Source of the DNA: Delphinus delphis
Lineage: Eukaryota > Chordata > Mammalia > Artiodactyla > Delphinidae
Length of the DNA stretch: 64,000 nt
NCBI RefSeq assembly: GCF_949987515.2
Contig: NC_082689.1
Span: 2,856,001-2,920,000 of the forward strand
Direction: 5' to 3'
Below, piece by piece: positions 25,205 through 36,892 of this stretch (positions within the stretch are counted from its first letter, which is position 1; each line of letters begins with the position of its first letter). Below the pieces are notes generated by a model. That model was not told where the DNA came from, searched no databases, and saw only the letters and a program-made list of their open reading frames with translations. Made by a program: the position numbers and the translations under genes.

Positions 25205-25255
25205 GCGATGAATGAGAGTGAGTAAATGAATGAATGTGAATGAGTGAATGAAAGA
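25205..25255 (+). repeat. Degenerate GAAT/GAGT simple repeat upstream of PER2 promoter
   Basis: GAAT-type tetranucleotide units mixed with GAGT units, directly upstream of the CpG island. It marks the left edge of the GC-rich promoter block. Confidence 0.7.
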
Positions 25256-25569
25256 TATCTTCGGGGGGCGCGCCTCTGGCCGGTTGCTCAAGGTGACAGT
25301 CTCTGGGGGCCTGGGCTTCAGCGGGGGTTCGGCTGCCCGGCGGGCCGGCGCGGGTGCACAGGAGCCCCAGTCCCGCGCCCAACTCCCCCCGCCCCGCGGT
25401 GGTACGCGCCACTCCGCACTCCGTGAGCCGGCGGACCTGAGCTGTCTTGAATGGAAGGCACCAAGGCCGGAAGTGGAAGGGCCCACTCGGGAGGACAAGG
25501 AGGGGGGCACGAGCGCGCCGCGTCTTCATTGAGGAACCGAATCTGTGAACATGGAATTCCATGTGCGTC

Positions 25570-25577
25570 TTATGTAA
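25570..25577 (+). promoter_or_regulatory. D-box (PAR bZIP / E4BP4 site)
   Basis: Perfect TTATGTAA about 120 bases upstream of the E-prime-box. The PER family is known to be driven by D-boxes as well as E-boxes. The role here is inferred from sequence and position. Confidence 0.75.
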
Positions 25578-25698
25578 AGAGAGCGACGGGTGCAGCATCC
25601 AATGGACGCGCGGCGTTTGCAGGCCCGGCCCCCCTGGTATGCAGATGAGGCGGCACCCCGGCCAATGGCGGGCGCCGGGGGCGGGCGCGGCGAGCGGT

Positions 25699-25716
25699 CA
25701 CGTTTTCCACTATGTG
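25699..25716 (+). promoter_or_regulatory. Tandem E-prime-box / E-box-like element of PER2
   Basis: CACGTT, a 6-base spacer and TATGTG are read directly. In Per2 this arrangement is the known binding site for CLOCK:BMAL1 and is needed for rhythmic expression. Spacing and sequence look fully kept, so the negative-feedback input to PER2 appears intact. Confidence 0.9.
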
Positions 25717-25721
25717 ACAGC

Positions 25722-25847
25722 GGCTAGTCCCCGGCGGCGACGGAGGCGGGCGGCCCTGCGGAATCAGTTCAGCTTTTGGCGGCTGCGGCGGCGGGGTCGG
25801 AGGGCGACTAGCAGACGGGCTGGCGGACAGGCGAGGGCGCGGCTCCG
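25722..25847 (+). other. PER2: PER2 exon 1, non-coding 5' UTR
   Basis: GC-rich segment just downstream of the E-prime-box that ends at a strong donor (CCG|GTGAGT). The 5' edge is inferred from the usual Per2 start about 20 bases after the E-prime-box. It carries no ATG that competes with the exon 2 start. The 3' border is firm and the 5' border may be off by tens of bases. Confidence 0.75.
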
Positions 25848-26100
25848 GTGAGTGCGCGGCGCGGCGGGAAGGGCGAGCCAGCCTGGGCGCCGACTGCCGT
25901 CCGGCCGCTGGTTACGTAACCGCCTCCAGGCCGGCCCCGGCCCCGGCCTCGGGCTGGCGGTCTGGGGTCTCGGCGGGCGGGCTGCGGGAGGCGGCAGAGG
26001 ATCCTCTAGCCCACGGATGCACGATCCGAGGGTTTCCTGGGCGCTTTTACTCCTCGTCTTGAAACCAGCCTCCTCATCTCTTGAAACCGGCCTGGGGTGG

Positions 26101-26185
26101 GGACTGTTATTCCCATTTTGCAGATCAAGAAACTGAGGTCCAGAGTGGTTAAGCCCATGTCTGAGGTCACAGAGCTACTGAGTGG
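26101..26185 (+). repeat. MIR fragment
   Basis: Contains the MIR core-like CATTTTGCAGATCAAGAAAC and CTGAGGTCCAGAG. Confidence 0.75.
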
Positions 26186-26804
26186 CTATATGTCGGACTG
26201 TCCTTCTCTAGACGATTTTCTTTTATGAACCCTCCTCTTCTCCCTCCCTGACCCCCTCCCTCCCCCCGCACCCCCGTGGGAGAAGGCTGAGAAAGGCCAA
26301 GGCAACTGAGGGTCAGTGCGACAGTCCCTGGGAACATGGAGGGACCCTTGGGGAGCCAGCTTCCTGCTCTGAGGCCACAGAGTCAAGTCTCTGGCTGGGG
26401 AAAGGCTACTGCTGGGCACTAGTCTAGGAGCCCTACCTGGACAGCCCATGGGTCCCCTGGAGTGGGTGAGTAGAGAGACAAGACAATTCCTGGGCCGAGC
26501 CAGGCCTGAGCACCTTTGTTCATCCCCTTTGCCCACCCTGGACCGCTCTGTATTTATTCTCTCTCCCCAGGTTGGGTGGAAGAAGGGGGAGGGTTGTACT
26601 TTGTGATGTAGCAATCCCATTAACCTTCTGGGGGGTACTTTGGCTGCCAAGTCCTGGACAGGAGCCAGGGGGTGGGTAGTGGCCTGCTTATCCCTCCAGG
26701 AAGGCCAGGATAAGGGATGACAACTCGGTTACCAGGGTTTCTGATATACAGAAGAAACCAGTTTGGAAAACTGATTCATTCTCACAGAAAAAAAGAGCCA
26801 GAAG

Positions 26805-26880
26805 GTACCCTGGAAATCACCCAGGGTAACCCCTTAGCTTGACAGATGAGGAAACTGAGGCCCAGATGCCTGCTGGGCAC
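26805..26880 (+). repeat. MIR fragment
   Basis: GACAGATGAGGAAACTGAGG with AGGCCCAG is a typical MIR core. Confidence 0.7.
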
Positions 26881-28471
26881 ACATCACGGCAGGGCCAGGC
26901 CCAGGCTCAGGGTGCCTGCAGTGTCTTTCCATTGTCCTGAAGGTCTTGATCTGGGTCAGGATGAGCTTCAGAAGTTCTGTTGGGTGCTGCTGAATCTTGA
27001 ATGAGCTGGAGTTTAGGGAGAGGGGCCTCAGGCCCCCCAAACATTAAGAACCCTAGCACCATGGCAGAAGCCCCTCCATGAATACCTCTCCCCTCCCACG
27101 TCCAGTGCAGCAAGGCCACTGGCCTTCTCTCTACCTGCAAAGGGGAGATGCCCATCCCCTGTCCCCAGCCGGGGTTTCTGGTCCTGGGCTGGTTTGGCTG
27201 AAGAGGGAACAGGACTCTACCTGAAGGCTTTCACTGGAAATTGAGCTTCTAAATACAAGGCTAATCACTTTTTATAAGGCGTCTGAGTAAAATGAGGAAA
27301 GGGACTCCTTTTTCTCAAGTGGAAGCTACGTGATATGCCAACAGGGATGGAACCGTGGGTGTTCGCAGTTATCTTGTCGCTGTCATCTTGGTGTGATTCA
27401 CTGGTACAGAACCAACACAGCCCTGGCTTTCTGTGGAGGCTGGGGCGCTGGTGAGGAGGCGGGGTGGCCTGTCACCAGCCAAAGGGCTGCTGCTGGCTGA
27501 CTCAGCTCCACCCTGGGGCTGGTCTGTACAGCGGGGCTCAGGGTAGGCGATCTTTGAGGTCTGTTTCCATCCCTAGCTTTTTGGATTCCTGTTACTCCAC
27601 AGGTGATTTCCTTAGGCACCTACACAGGAGACACAAGTTTCTGACTCTGGGGCACATAATGTTACCCTGTGAGGCTTAGAAGGAAACAGGAAAAATTCCT
27701 CTCATTTGTACTATTTCTCAATCACACTTAACTTTCAGAAAAATGCTGGTGGGCAGGCCTCTGTTTTTAAATGATGATGTAACCTGACGGGGCTTCAGCA
27801 AATCACAGGCTCTGGCAGGTCACTCAGTCTCTGGCGGGACCTCTCAGCATGCAGTCCAAAGAGAGAGTGACGCTGAAAACTACCATATTCGGCAAAACTA
27901 ACTAGAAAGACATAACCTGGCGTCTCAGCAGATGCTCTGCACCCCTGCCCAGTGACAAGTTGGCCCACCTGCCAGCTCACAGAGCACCAGAAAGTCTGGA
28001 CAGGGCCTCTGATGGGCCTGCCCGGAAGCTCTTCTGTGAAGCCCTCCTTTCTTTTCAGCTCTGTGCTCTTTGCAGGCACCTCGGTAACAAGTTTGTTACT
28101 GTATTTCCAAGTCTAGAGCAAATCAGAAGCAGTGAGCGTCCCAGCAGTGCAGGTCAGGGCGAGGCCAAGGCCGCTGTGTTATCAGAGGCGGGCAGTTCTG
28201 AAGGTGGTGGGGCTCTCAGCTGAGTGCCGGACCCTCCCCAGGCCCCGAAGGCTTTGAGAATCCTAGCACTCTCCCTGGGGTGACAGAACAATCAGAACAG
28301 CTGGGCTATTCCCAGGCCTCCCCACGCTGAAGCCAGGAAGCTGACGCCTTTGCATTATTGTTGTTTTAAATTCTGTGCTTCTCCGTATGTGAGGTTTTAA
28401 AGGCAGAGCTGAGAGTGTTTGAAAGGGTCTTAGTGCGGCGGAGACAAGCCTCTCCCCAGCCACCTTCCCTT

Positions 28472-28694
28472 CCATATTTGGACAGCTGCAGTCATTTTCC
28501 TCGGTTACCAGCCGTTTCCATGGAGAGTTGCGGGTGTTTATTCAGCAGGACAAACATTTTCTCCAGATTACAGCAGGCTGGCCTCCGGGAATTGGCTCCT
28601 ACCAGGAAGTAGCAACCGTGTTATAATATTGGGGGTTGTAAAATACCGAGGTTTGCAGAAACAAAGTACAGGCTGTGACATCCCTGTTACATAA
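28472..28694 (+). promoter_or_regulatory. Candidate intron 1 enhancer motif cluster
   Basis: Within 225 bases of intron 1, about 2.7 kb from exon 1, lie a perfect CArG box CCATATTTGG (28472-28481), an E-box CAGCTG (28483-28488), a near-consensus glucocorticoid-response element AGTACAGGCTGTGAC (28665-28679, one mismatch to RGNACANNNTGTNCY) and TTACATAA (28687-28694, a perfect D-box on the minus strand). PER2 is known to respond to SRF, glucocorticoids and PAR bZIP factors. That this segment is an enhancer is inference. The stretch carries no recognisable repeat. Confidence 0.45.
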
Positions 28695-28750
28695 AGTTCG
28701 GAAACAGGCAGAATGAACCAGGCTGTGAGAATTCAGGCTCACGGGGCCCT

Positions 28751-28776
28751 GGGGTGGGAGGGGGAGGGGTGGGGGG
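28751..28776 (+). other. G-quadruplex-forming G-run cluster
   Basis: Five runs of at least three G separated by single bases on the + (transcribed-sense) strand, about 60 bases after the motif cluster. The sequence fits the G3+N1-7 quadruplex rule. Function is unknown. Confidence 0.5.
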
Positions 28777-30059
28777 ACCACCCGGGGCCCCTGGGGGCTG
28801 GCAGCATTCTGCCTCCGGGGCTGGGGGCTCAGTTTGTGGACAGGGAGCAAGACCTTACCATCTCAAGTATCTTATCTTCCATTTCAAATCATTGATCGTC
28901 TTAAGTGATTGAACCTACACCGCTTTCCGCTTTCCACAGAGAAATGCACGTTCCCCCTTAGACTCAGGGGTACTGAGTGCAGGGAGCCTTTACCAGTCCT
29001 GGCGGTGGCAGTGGAAGGTGGCCCTGGGGCCCAGGCTGTGTTTTTGTTCTCCTTTTTTTTTTTTTTTTACTATTTATTATGGAAACTATGAGTACACGTG
29101 CAAGTAGAGAGGACAGGGTAATGGACCCATAAGCCAGCTCGGGTCTTGGCCCTTCTCCTTCTGTATCCCTGCCATTTCCTTCCCATCCCAAATACTGTGA
29201 AGCCATCCCAGATGAAGATCTCATCGTGGACGGCACTTTCTAAGTGTTCCTCTGTCCAGTCAGGGCAGCCATCACTGCTGCAGGTGTGGTCGGGGGCCCG
29301 GAGTCAGGGGTGCGAGCTCAGCTCCTTTCCTCCGGTCTGACCATTTTCCGGGGCAGAACCCATGTGTGGATGACTGAGAAGCAGCCGCGATGGGCCTCTA
29401 GCATTAGGCGCTCGAGCTCACGCCCAGTGGCACACCCAGCTTCCCCACAGCCCCTTTGCAGCAGGGCTGTCCTTTCCTTCGCGGGGCCCCTGGGCTCACG
29501 AGGACACCCCACTGCCCTGGTGGAAACACAGGTTTCCCAGGGCTTCCTTGGGGCCCTGGCAGTGCTGGCGCGAGCAGATGCTCAGTGGACGTTGGTGGAA
29601 GGCAGGAGGCAAAGTCTGCTTTGACGGGCACGTTGGTTTTGCCGACTTGGCAAAATGCGGTTGGTCAGCTAGAGCTGTCAGTGCCGAGTGACGTGTTTTT
29701 CTGGAATAATGAAGCTCAGACGGTTTGGTTTGTTGTTTCCCGTTTCTGCCATGCTTGCCCTACCCTCTTAGCAAAAAGATTTACCTTCCACCGCAGGTCA
29801 TCTTGTGACCCCTGCTCGATGAATCCTACTCAGACAGGCTCCCAGGGGTGGGACTGGTGAAAACCAGGAGGCCCTCTGGGGAGCTGAGCGGCAAGCCTGG
29901 GCGAGCGTGGAAGCAAAGCGCGCGATGCACCCACCAAGGGTTGTCCGCATCGCCTGGGGCGGCCAGAAACAGCGCTCGTGACAATGAAATAGCAACTTTT
30001 TTTTTTTTTAATTTGCTTTTTGTTACGCTGTCTCTTTTCCTCTAGTGATTGGCAGTGAT

Positions 30060-30290
30060 AGTAAAAGCCAGCCTTTGCTGGACACTTACTGCATTCCAGA
30101 TACTGCACTGCTGTCCTTTAACCCTCCGAGCAACCAGTAGGAGGCAGGTGCTGCTGCAGCCCCATCTCACAGATCAGGAAGCGAGGCACCAGGACGTGTA
30201 GGAACTTGCCCAAGGTAACGGCCAGGAAGTGGAGGAACCCGCCAAAGGCCCTGCTGTCCAGAGTTTGCTCATTAGTCCTCTGCAGCTGCC
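30060..30290 (+). repeat. MIR element, nearly full length
   Basis: Runs from the CTGGACACTTACTGCATTCC region through CTCACAGATCAGGAAGCGAG and GGAACTTGCCCAAGGTAACG, the expected MIR order. Confidence 0.8.
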
Positions 30291-30808
30291 CTGTCACCTT
30301 CATAACTTACCCAGCAGAAGACCGGCGCTGCTGCTTGTCTGGGGAGGGCTGTGGGATGGGACAGGTGGTGTCCAGGGAGTGGAGGGGACAGAGTGAATGT
30401 CCTCTGCACCCTGGGTGGCCCAGAGCCCCCTTAGAGGTGTCCTGGCTTCCACCTTGCCTCTACCCTGTGGCCCTGCTAACACATGAGTCATACCTTGTTG
30501 CACAGGACTCTACAGCAGTTCCCACCTCACTCAGAAAAAGCCAGGGCCCTGGCTCTGCCCTGCGAGGTGCCACATGACCTGGCTCTGACCTCACATCAGC
30601 TCCTACCTTCTGCCTTGCCCTTTCTGCTCCAGACTCGTCCATTGTCCTCAGACCCATCTGCCTCAGGACCTTTTCATGTGCTGTCCTCCTGCCTAGAATA
30701 CTCTTCTTCCAGCACCCTCCTGGCCCATTCTGTCACTCTCTTCAGTCTGTCTTAGTTTGGGTTCTCTTAAAAGCAGAGTGCGGGCCGAGGCTTAAAGGCT
30801 AGTGCTTC

Positions 30809-32818
30809 CGGCAATCAGAGAAGAAAAAGAAATAAAAGGAGTACAAATTGGAAAAGAAGAAGTAAAACTGTCACTGTTTGCAGATGACATGATACTATAC
30901 ATGGAAAATCCTAAAGATGTCACCAGAAAACTACTAGAGCTAATCAATGAATTTGGTAACGTTGCAGTATACAAAATGAATGCACAGAAACCTCTTGCGT
31001 TCCTGCACACTAATGAGGAAAAATCTGAAAGAGAAATTAGGGAAACACTCCCATTTACTATTGCAACAAAAAGGATAAAATACCTAGGAATAAACCTACC
31101 TAGGGAGACAAAAGACCTGTATGCAGAAAACTATAAGACTGTGGAAAGAAATTAAGGATGATACTAACAGATGGAGAGATGTACCATGTTCTTGGATTGG
31201 AAGAATCAATATTGTGAAAATGACCATACTACCCAAAGCAATCTACAGACTCAATGCAATCCCTATCAAATTACCAATGGCATTTTTTTACAGAACTAGA
31301 ACAAAAAAATCTTCAAATTTGTATGGAGACACAAAAGACCCCGAATAGCCAAAGCAGTCTTGAGGGAAAAAAACGGAGCTGGAGGAATTAGACTCCCTGA
31401 CTTCAGACTATACTACAAAGCTACAGTAATCAAGACAATATGGTACTGGCACAAAAACAGAAATATAGGTCAATGGAACAGGATAGAAAGCCCAGAGATA
31501 AACCCATGCACCTATGGTCAACTAATCTATGACAGAGGAGGCAAGGATATACAATGGAGAAAAGACAGTCTCTTCAATAAGTGATGCTGGGAAAACTGGA
31601 CAGCTACATGTAAAAGAATGAAATTAGAACACTCCCTAACACCATACACAAAAATAAACTCAAAATGGATTAGAGACCTAAATGTAAGACCGGACACTGT
31701 AAAACTCTTAGAGGAAAACATAGGCAGAACACTCTGACGTAAATCACAGCAAGATCTTTTTCATCCACCTCCTAGAGTAATGGAAATAAAAACAAAAATA
31801 AACAAATGGGACCTATTGAAACTTAAAAGCTTTTACAAAGCAAAGGAAACTACAAACAAGATGAAAAGACAACCCTCAGAATGGTAAAAAATATTTGCAA
31901 ACGAATCAACGGACAAAGGATTAATGTCCAAAATATATAAACAGCTCATGCAACTAAATATTAAAAAAACAACCCAATCCAAAAATGGGCAGAAGACCTA
32001 AATAGACATTTCTCCAAAGAAGACCTACAGATGGCCAAGAAGCACATGAAAAGCTGCTCAACATCACTAATTATTAGAGAAATGCAAATCAAAACTGCAA
32101 TGAGGTATCACCTCACACCAGTTAGAATGGGCATCATCAGAAAATCTACAAACAACAAATGCTGGAGAGGGTGTGGAGAAAAGGGAACCCTCTTGCACTT
32201 TTGGTGGGAATGTAAATTGATACAGCCACTATGGAGAACAGTATGGAGGTTCCTTAAAAAACTAAAAATAGAATTACCATATGACCCAGCAATCCCACTA
32301 CTGGGTATATACCCAGAGAAAACCATAATTCAAAAAGACACATGCACCCCAGTGTTCATTGCAGCACTATTTACAATAGCCAGGTCATGGAAGCAACCTA
32401 AATGCCCATGGACAGATGAATGGATAAAAAAGATGTGGTACATATATACAATGGAATATTATTACTCAGCCATAAAAAGGAACGAAATTGGGTCATTTGT
32501 AGAGAAGTGGATGAATCTAGAGACTGTCATACAGAGTGAAGTAAGAAAGAGAAAAACAAATATCGCATATTAACTCATATATGTGGAACCTAGAAAAATG
32601 GTACAGATGAACCGGTTTGCAGGGCAGAAATTGAGACACAGATGTAGAGAACAAACGTATGGACACCAAGGGGGGAAAGCAGTGGCAGGTGGGGGTGCTG
32701 GTGTGATGAATTGGGAGATTGGGATTGACATGTATACTGATGGGTATAAAATGGATGACTAGTAAGAACCTGCTGTATAAAAAAATAAATAAAAGAAAAT
32801 TCAAAAAAAACCCCAAAA
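30809..32818 (+). mobile_element. 5'-truncated L1 in PER2 intron 1 (ORF2 end, 3' UTR)
   Basis: The sequence begins inside ORF2, just before the FADD reverse-transcriptase box (codons at 30877-30888), and runs through the C-terminal cysteine region to a tail of A-rich sequence at 32770-32815. GCTAGTGCT(T/C)CC duplicates at 30798-30808 and 32820-32830. The ORF2 frame is broken by shifts and stops near 31150, 31345, 31585 and 31735, so it is inactive. It has the same orientation as PER2. Confidence 0.92.
32031..32573 (+). pseudogene. L1 ORF2 C-terminal fragment
   Basis: A 180-codon frame with [20 protein letters not shown] and [12 protein letters not shown], the C-terminal part of L1 ORF2. It is not a separate gene and is part of the truncated L1. 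Confidence 0.9.
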
Positions 32819-33504
32819 CGCTAGTGCTCCCCTGGGAGGTGCAATCCCAGCACAGCTGGAGTGAGGGAGAGGGGAGTGCAGAAGAGAAGGCTGTGACACA
32901 CGCACACGCACACACACACACAGGCACACATGCGTTGACACCCTGCTTCACAGACACTCAGCTGGCCGCTCAGCCCCTTGGGGCCTCATCCAAAAAACTA
33001 TCAAAAAAAAAGGAAGGAAGGACACAAGGAAAAGCTCCAGGACAGTCTGTTCGAGGGAGGGGTGGAAAGGGATGGGTGCTGTGGTCCGAGCTCACCCAGG
33101 GAGTACAGTCTCCCTGGGTTCCGGCTGCCTCACCGGCCCTTCGGCAGCAGTGGGGGAAGCAGGACGCACCCCGTGGTGTGGCGCTTCATCCAAGGTCACA
33201 GGAACCCGGCAGAGCCAGAGTCTCCTGATGACCTCAGGTGTGGAGCCAGGAGGGCCGCGTGGGTGTGTGCCTAGCAGTGGCCGGGGGGTAGTGAGGGGCT
33301 GCAGGCCGTGGGGAGAGGGAGGCCAAGAGGCTCTGAATCACCACCACATGGGGGTGCGAGGCCAGACATCACTTACCCATGGGCCTTCCCTGGCCACCCT
33401 TCCCAATTCACGCCGCTGCTCCCACACGCCTCCTGGACTCCGGCTCTGCGTCTTTCTCTTAGCACTTACCCTAATCTGCTCTATGCATCGCTCCCCTCTT
33501 GATG

Positions 33505-33610
33505 GTCTGTTTTCCCCACTAGAATGTAAGCTCCGTGAGGGCAGGAAAGATGGCTGTCCCGTTCTCTGCCGGCACGGTGGCCCTCGGTGCTGTGCACAGA
33601 GAGCAAGTTG
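33505..33610 (+). repeat. L2 3' fragment
   Basis: CCCCACTAGAATGTAAGCTC followed by GTGAGGGCAGG is the standard L2 3' end. Confidence 0.75.
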
Positions 33611-36600
33611 ATCAGCAGAAACAGCCCTGGAGCAGCGCAGGCGCACGCCGAGCCCTGCCGAGTGCTGCCTGTCATTCTTACTGTCGCTCCCGCTGTTCTG
33701 TGACTTGTCCGTTTATGCCCCAGAGTCTTCCCACATCAGTGTGTCTGGTCTCCGTCTTTCTGATGGAGTACATAGTATTCCACAGTGCAGATGTCCCAGA
33801 GTTTATGCCTTCACACCACGTGCCAGGCCCTGGGGTACAGCCGTCAGCAAAAGCGCCCCCGCGTCAGTGTGCAGTTGGGCAGTGTCGGTGCCACGGGAGA
33901 GAAAGCCGAGAAGGGGATGCAGGGCTGGCAGGGCCAGGCAGAAGGCAGGGCTGTTTGTGCAGGACGGTCAGGCCATCTGCCGGACAAGTGCTGCGGGCAC
34001 CAGGGAGCAGCAAATGCAAGGTCCCCGAGGTCGGAGCACAGTGCCTGGGCCAAGGGGGTGGCTGCACGGGAGATCCCAGGAGGCAGCTGGAGGCCTCGCT
34101 GAGCTGTTGACCCCTGTGCAGAGCAGGGCTGAGCTCTGTGCCCAGGGGAGAGAGGAGCTCACTTGCCCCGTGTGGACCGCAGTGGGGTCAGGTGAGGCAG
34201 GGGGCCCAGTTTGGAAGTTGCCCTGGACAGGATGCGGGTAGACTTCTTGCTGGTGGTTCTTTCCAGGTTTTTCTTCCTCCAAACCCCGTGCTCACATGTC
34301 TCTGTGCATGGACGAGCATTCCCACGGAGCAGCTTCCTAGGAGGGGGGAGGGGGAGGGGCTGGGGTGTAAGCATTGCTAGACACGCCCAGAGACCCCCCA
34401 GGAAGACTTCGTTAGTCCAACACAGTGCACAGGAGTCCTGCTCCTGGCCAACCCAGGATGCTGTCGGTCCTGTTAGATTTTGGAAACCTCGTGCTTTGCG
34501 TTTTCCTCGTGTCTAAAGGTTGGGCATCCTTCCAGGTTTATAGCTCTTACCTGGTGTTTCTCTTTGTGGGAACAGTCTGTCCTTAGTCTTTGGTCTCTCT
34601 CTTCCCAGATGTTAGTTCCCAGATGTTAGCACCTTTCATTCTTTCATCGAATTAGCTAGAACTTCCCTGAAATGTTGAAGACCGAGCAGTAGACTTGCTT
34701 ATTTTGTTCCTGACTTTCACTGCAAAGAGCTGGCGTTTGAGGTTCTCTGTGATTCGGGACCAATAAACAGCTTCCGTCTAAAGCCATAGCAAGATCCTCT
34801 GAGACTTCCTGCCTGTGGCCGTGACCGTCTCCTCTCAGAGTGTAGAGACTTTATCTTCTGAAAATTTAACATTACAGCAGAGATGTCCAAGACTAGTGTG
34901 ACTTAGCATCCTTGCAGGTAACCTGTTTTTCCTGTTGGGATGGGGGTAGAATTTGCTTTTTTCTTGAAAAGCATCATTTTCATCAGGACATGGATGGCCT
35001 TTGCCACTCCTCACATAATTCTGCCTGGTCCTCAGGGAGTCCCGCAGCTGCAGCTCTGCCTCCAGGATGGTTTCCTTCACGTGTATCTTTCACTGTAGTT
35101 TCTGTTTCATTGCTATGGTGTCTTTTTCAGAAAGAGATGTTATCTGCAGGTAACAATGTGCTTCTAACATCAGCCCTTTCCCGGGGCGTGTTTAAAAGGT
35201 TTCTCACTCTCATCCTCCCGTCGCTGAGTCTGAACTTTAGCTTTCTAATTGTCTGTTGTAACGTGACATTTCCACTTCAGTCTGCGGCTTTAGCTCATCC
35301 TTCATTACGTGTTTCATCGAATCCGTCATTTTTTGACTTTCGCTTATGGCACAGAGTTGGTGCTGTCCTAAATTTGCTTGTTTCCTCGTGCCGTGGAGGT
35401 TGTGTGCATCTTGTCTTCATTGTACTTCTTTTCAGAAGCTGCATGTTGGCTCTTTTCTGTTTATCTGGTTCGTGAACAAGACAGGGTCTGATCGGACCTG
35501 CTGTTTTCCAAAGCGTAATGTGGTTGGGTTCTGCGCGGGTCCCCATCTTTGGCGGGTGAGGGAGCCTGAATCCGGCACTGTCTCCTGCTGTATGTGGCCT
35601 TGGGCAGCTCACCGGCCTGTTTGCCCATCCCTGGAAGGGAATGCTGGTGCGCCGTGGATGGCGGTCATGAGGGTTACACATCCTCAGCACAGTGTCCACA
35701 GAGGCCTCCCTGCGGCCTCTGGTCCAGGTGCCTGAGCGCAGGGAAGCTGCAGGGGCACATTCTGCTTTCTGGGGACCCCCCTCGGTGAAGGCGCCGCTGC
35801 CTGGGCCTCCAGATCTTCCCCCACTGCTCGGTGACCGAGGCTGGCCTTTGGAGACTGTGTCAGTGGGTCCCTTTGCCTTCCGGCTTCCTGACCTCCGAGC
35901 TCAGGAGGTTGATGCCCCCCACGGGCTGCAGGTTGTCTGGGCGCCTCTGGTTTCAGTAGCCCTCCTCTTCCTGCCCCTCCAGGCCCAGAGAAGGTAACAG
36001 CTCCCTCCCCCTAACCGGTTGCCCCCAAGCTGCACATCATTTGTAGTTTCCTTAACCCTGACCACGCCCTTTCATGCCGGGCCTTCCTCGACCTCCCCGC
36101 TGGTGTGCATGAGTGCCTGCTTCCTCCCGGGACCTCGCAGGGGGGCACCATCCCAGGTCCTGCTTTTACCCTGTGACGTCTAAGTCTCCCGTCCTTAGGC
36201 TTCTGGTCAACCCCTCCTGCCCTGGCTACTCCCTGTCTTTACTCATCCCCGCCTGTGGCCGGTCGGTCTCTCATTTCAGCCCCGCTCCATCCACCTACCC
36301 CCAAAGCACCAAAGCTAAACTTGCTGTCCAAACGCAAGCGAAGTTATAGGAATTTCTGCTTCCAGTGCTCCAGCGGCTCCTCGTCAATCCCAGATAACTC
36401 CACGCCGGCCTCGTACTGGTCCCTCCACCTCCCCACCCCTCTCGCTCGGCTGGACCCCCCTGTGCCCAGACCCCCTGCTGCTGTAAGGGCCCCCGCCGCT
36501 CTGCCCTCCTCACGCAGTGACGCCTGCTCCCCGAAGCCACATTTCTCCCTGGCCCGCAGCCTGGTTCCAGGCTCTGCCCCTGCCCACAGCCTGGTTCCAG

Positions 36601-36892
36601 GGCCTCCTGTAACTTGTGATGGCCAAGATTTCTGAACCCCGCTGCCCCCGCACACTGCCTGGGGAGGCCGTCAGCAACTTGGTGTCTGAGGCAGCGGCCA
36701 CCTGATTCATGCGCCTTTGCAGTTCATGGCAGGTGGGAGCCCTGTGGATACGAGCGCAGAAGACCCACGATTGGCCACACCTCCTGCCGGCTCCTCCAGC
36801 GAAACGTGGAGAGAGATTCCCACGGGACGCTTCACCTGACGGCCGCACGACCCCCTGCCCCCTGAACCTGATGACCTTCTCTCGTTTGCCAG

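Larger units (their letters stand above)
25560..25722 (+). promoter_or_regulatory. PER2: PER2 core promoter with clock elements
   Basis: This is a TATA-less, CpG-rich promoter at the 5' edge of exon 1. In order it shows TTATGTAA (25570-25577, consensus D-box for DBP/TEF/HLF and E4BP4), CCAAT boxes at 25599-25603 and 25662-25666 (NF-Y type), a GC box around 25677-25690, and CACGTT (25699-25704) followed after exactly 6 bases by TATGTG (25711-25716). The last pair is the E-prime-box/E-box-like tandem known from mammalian Per2, the main CLOCK:BMAL1 target. The transcription start is inferred at about 20 bases downstream, by analogy with mouse Per2. Confidence 0.9.
25250..26010. other. CpG island over PER2 promoter and exon 1
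   Basis: Dense CpG and high GC run from about 25255 to 26000, in contrast to the repeats upstream. The island covers the promoter, exon 1 and the first 150 bases of intron 1. This fits a broadly expressed TATA-less promoter. Borders are judged by eye. Confidence 0.75.
25848..36892 (+). other. PER2: PER2 intron 1
   Basis: An 11-kb intron from GTGAGT (25848) to TTTGCCAG (ends 36892). It contains MIR pieces (26101-26185, 26805-26880, 30060-30290), the candidate enhancer cluster, a 2-kb L1, an L2 piece (33505-33610) and unique sequence. Chance frames such as 36510-37178 minus and 33535-34110 plus are not supported. A canonical CACGTG lies at 35078-35083. Confidence 0.85.

Noticed and set aside
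30802..32573. L1 ORF2 frames as possible host genes
   Set aside because: The frames are broken, lie within one 5'-truncated L1 with target-site duplications, and show no sign of domestication.
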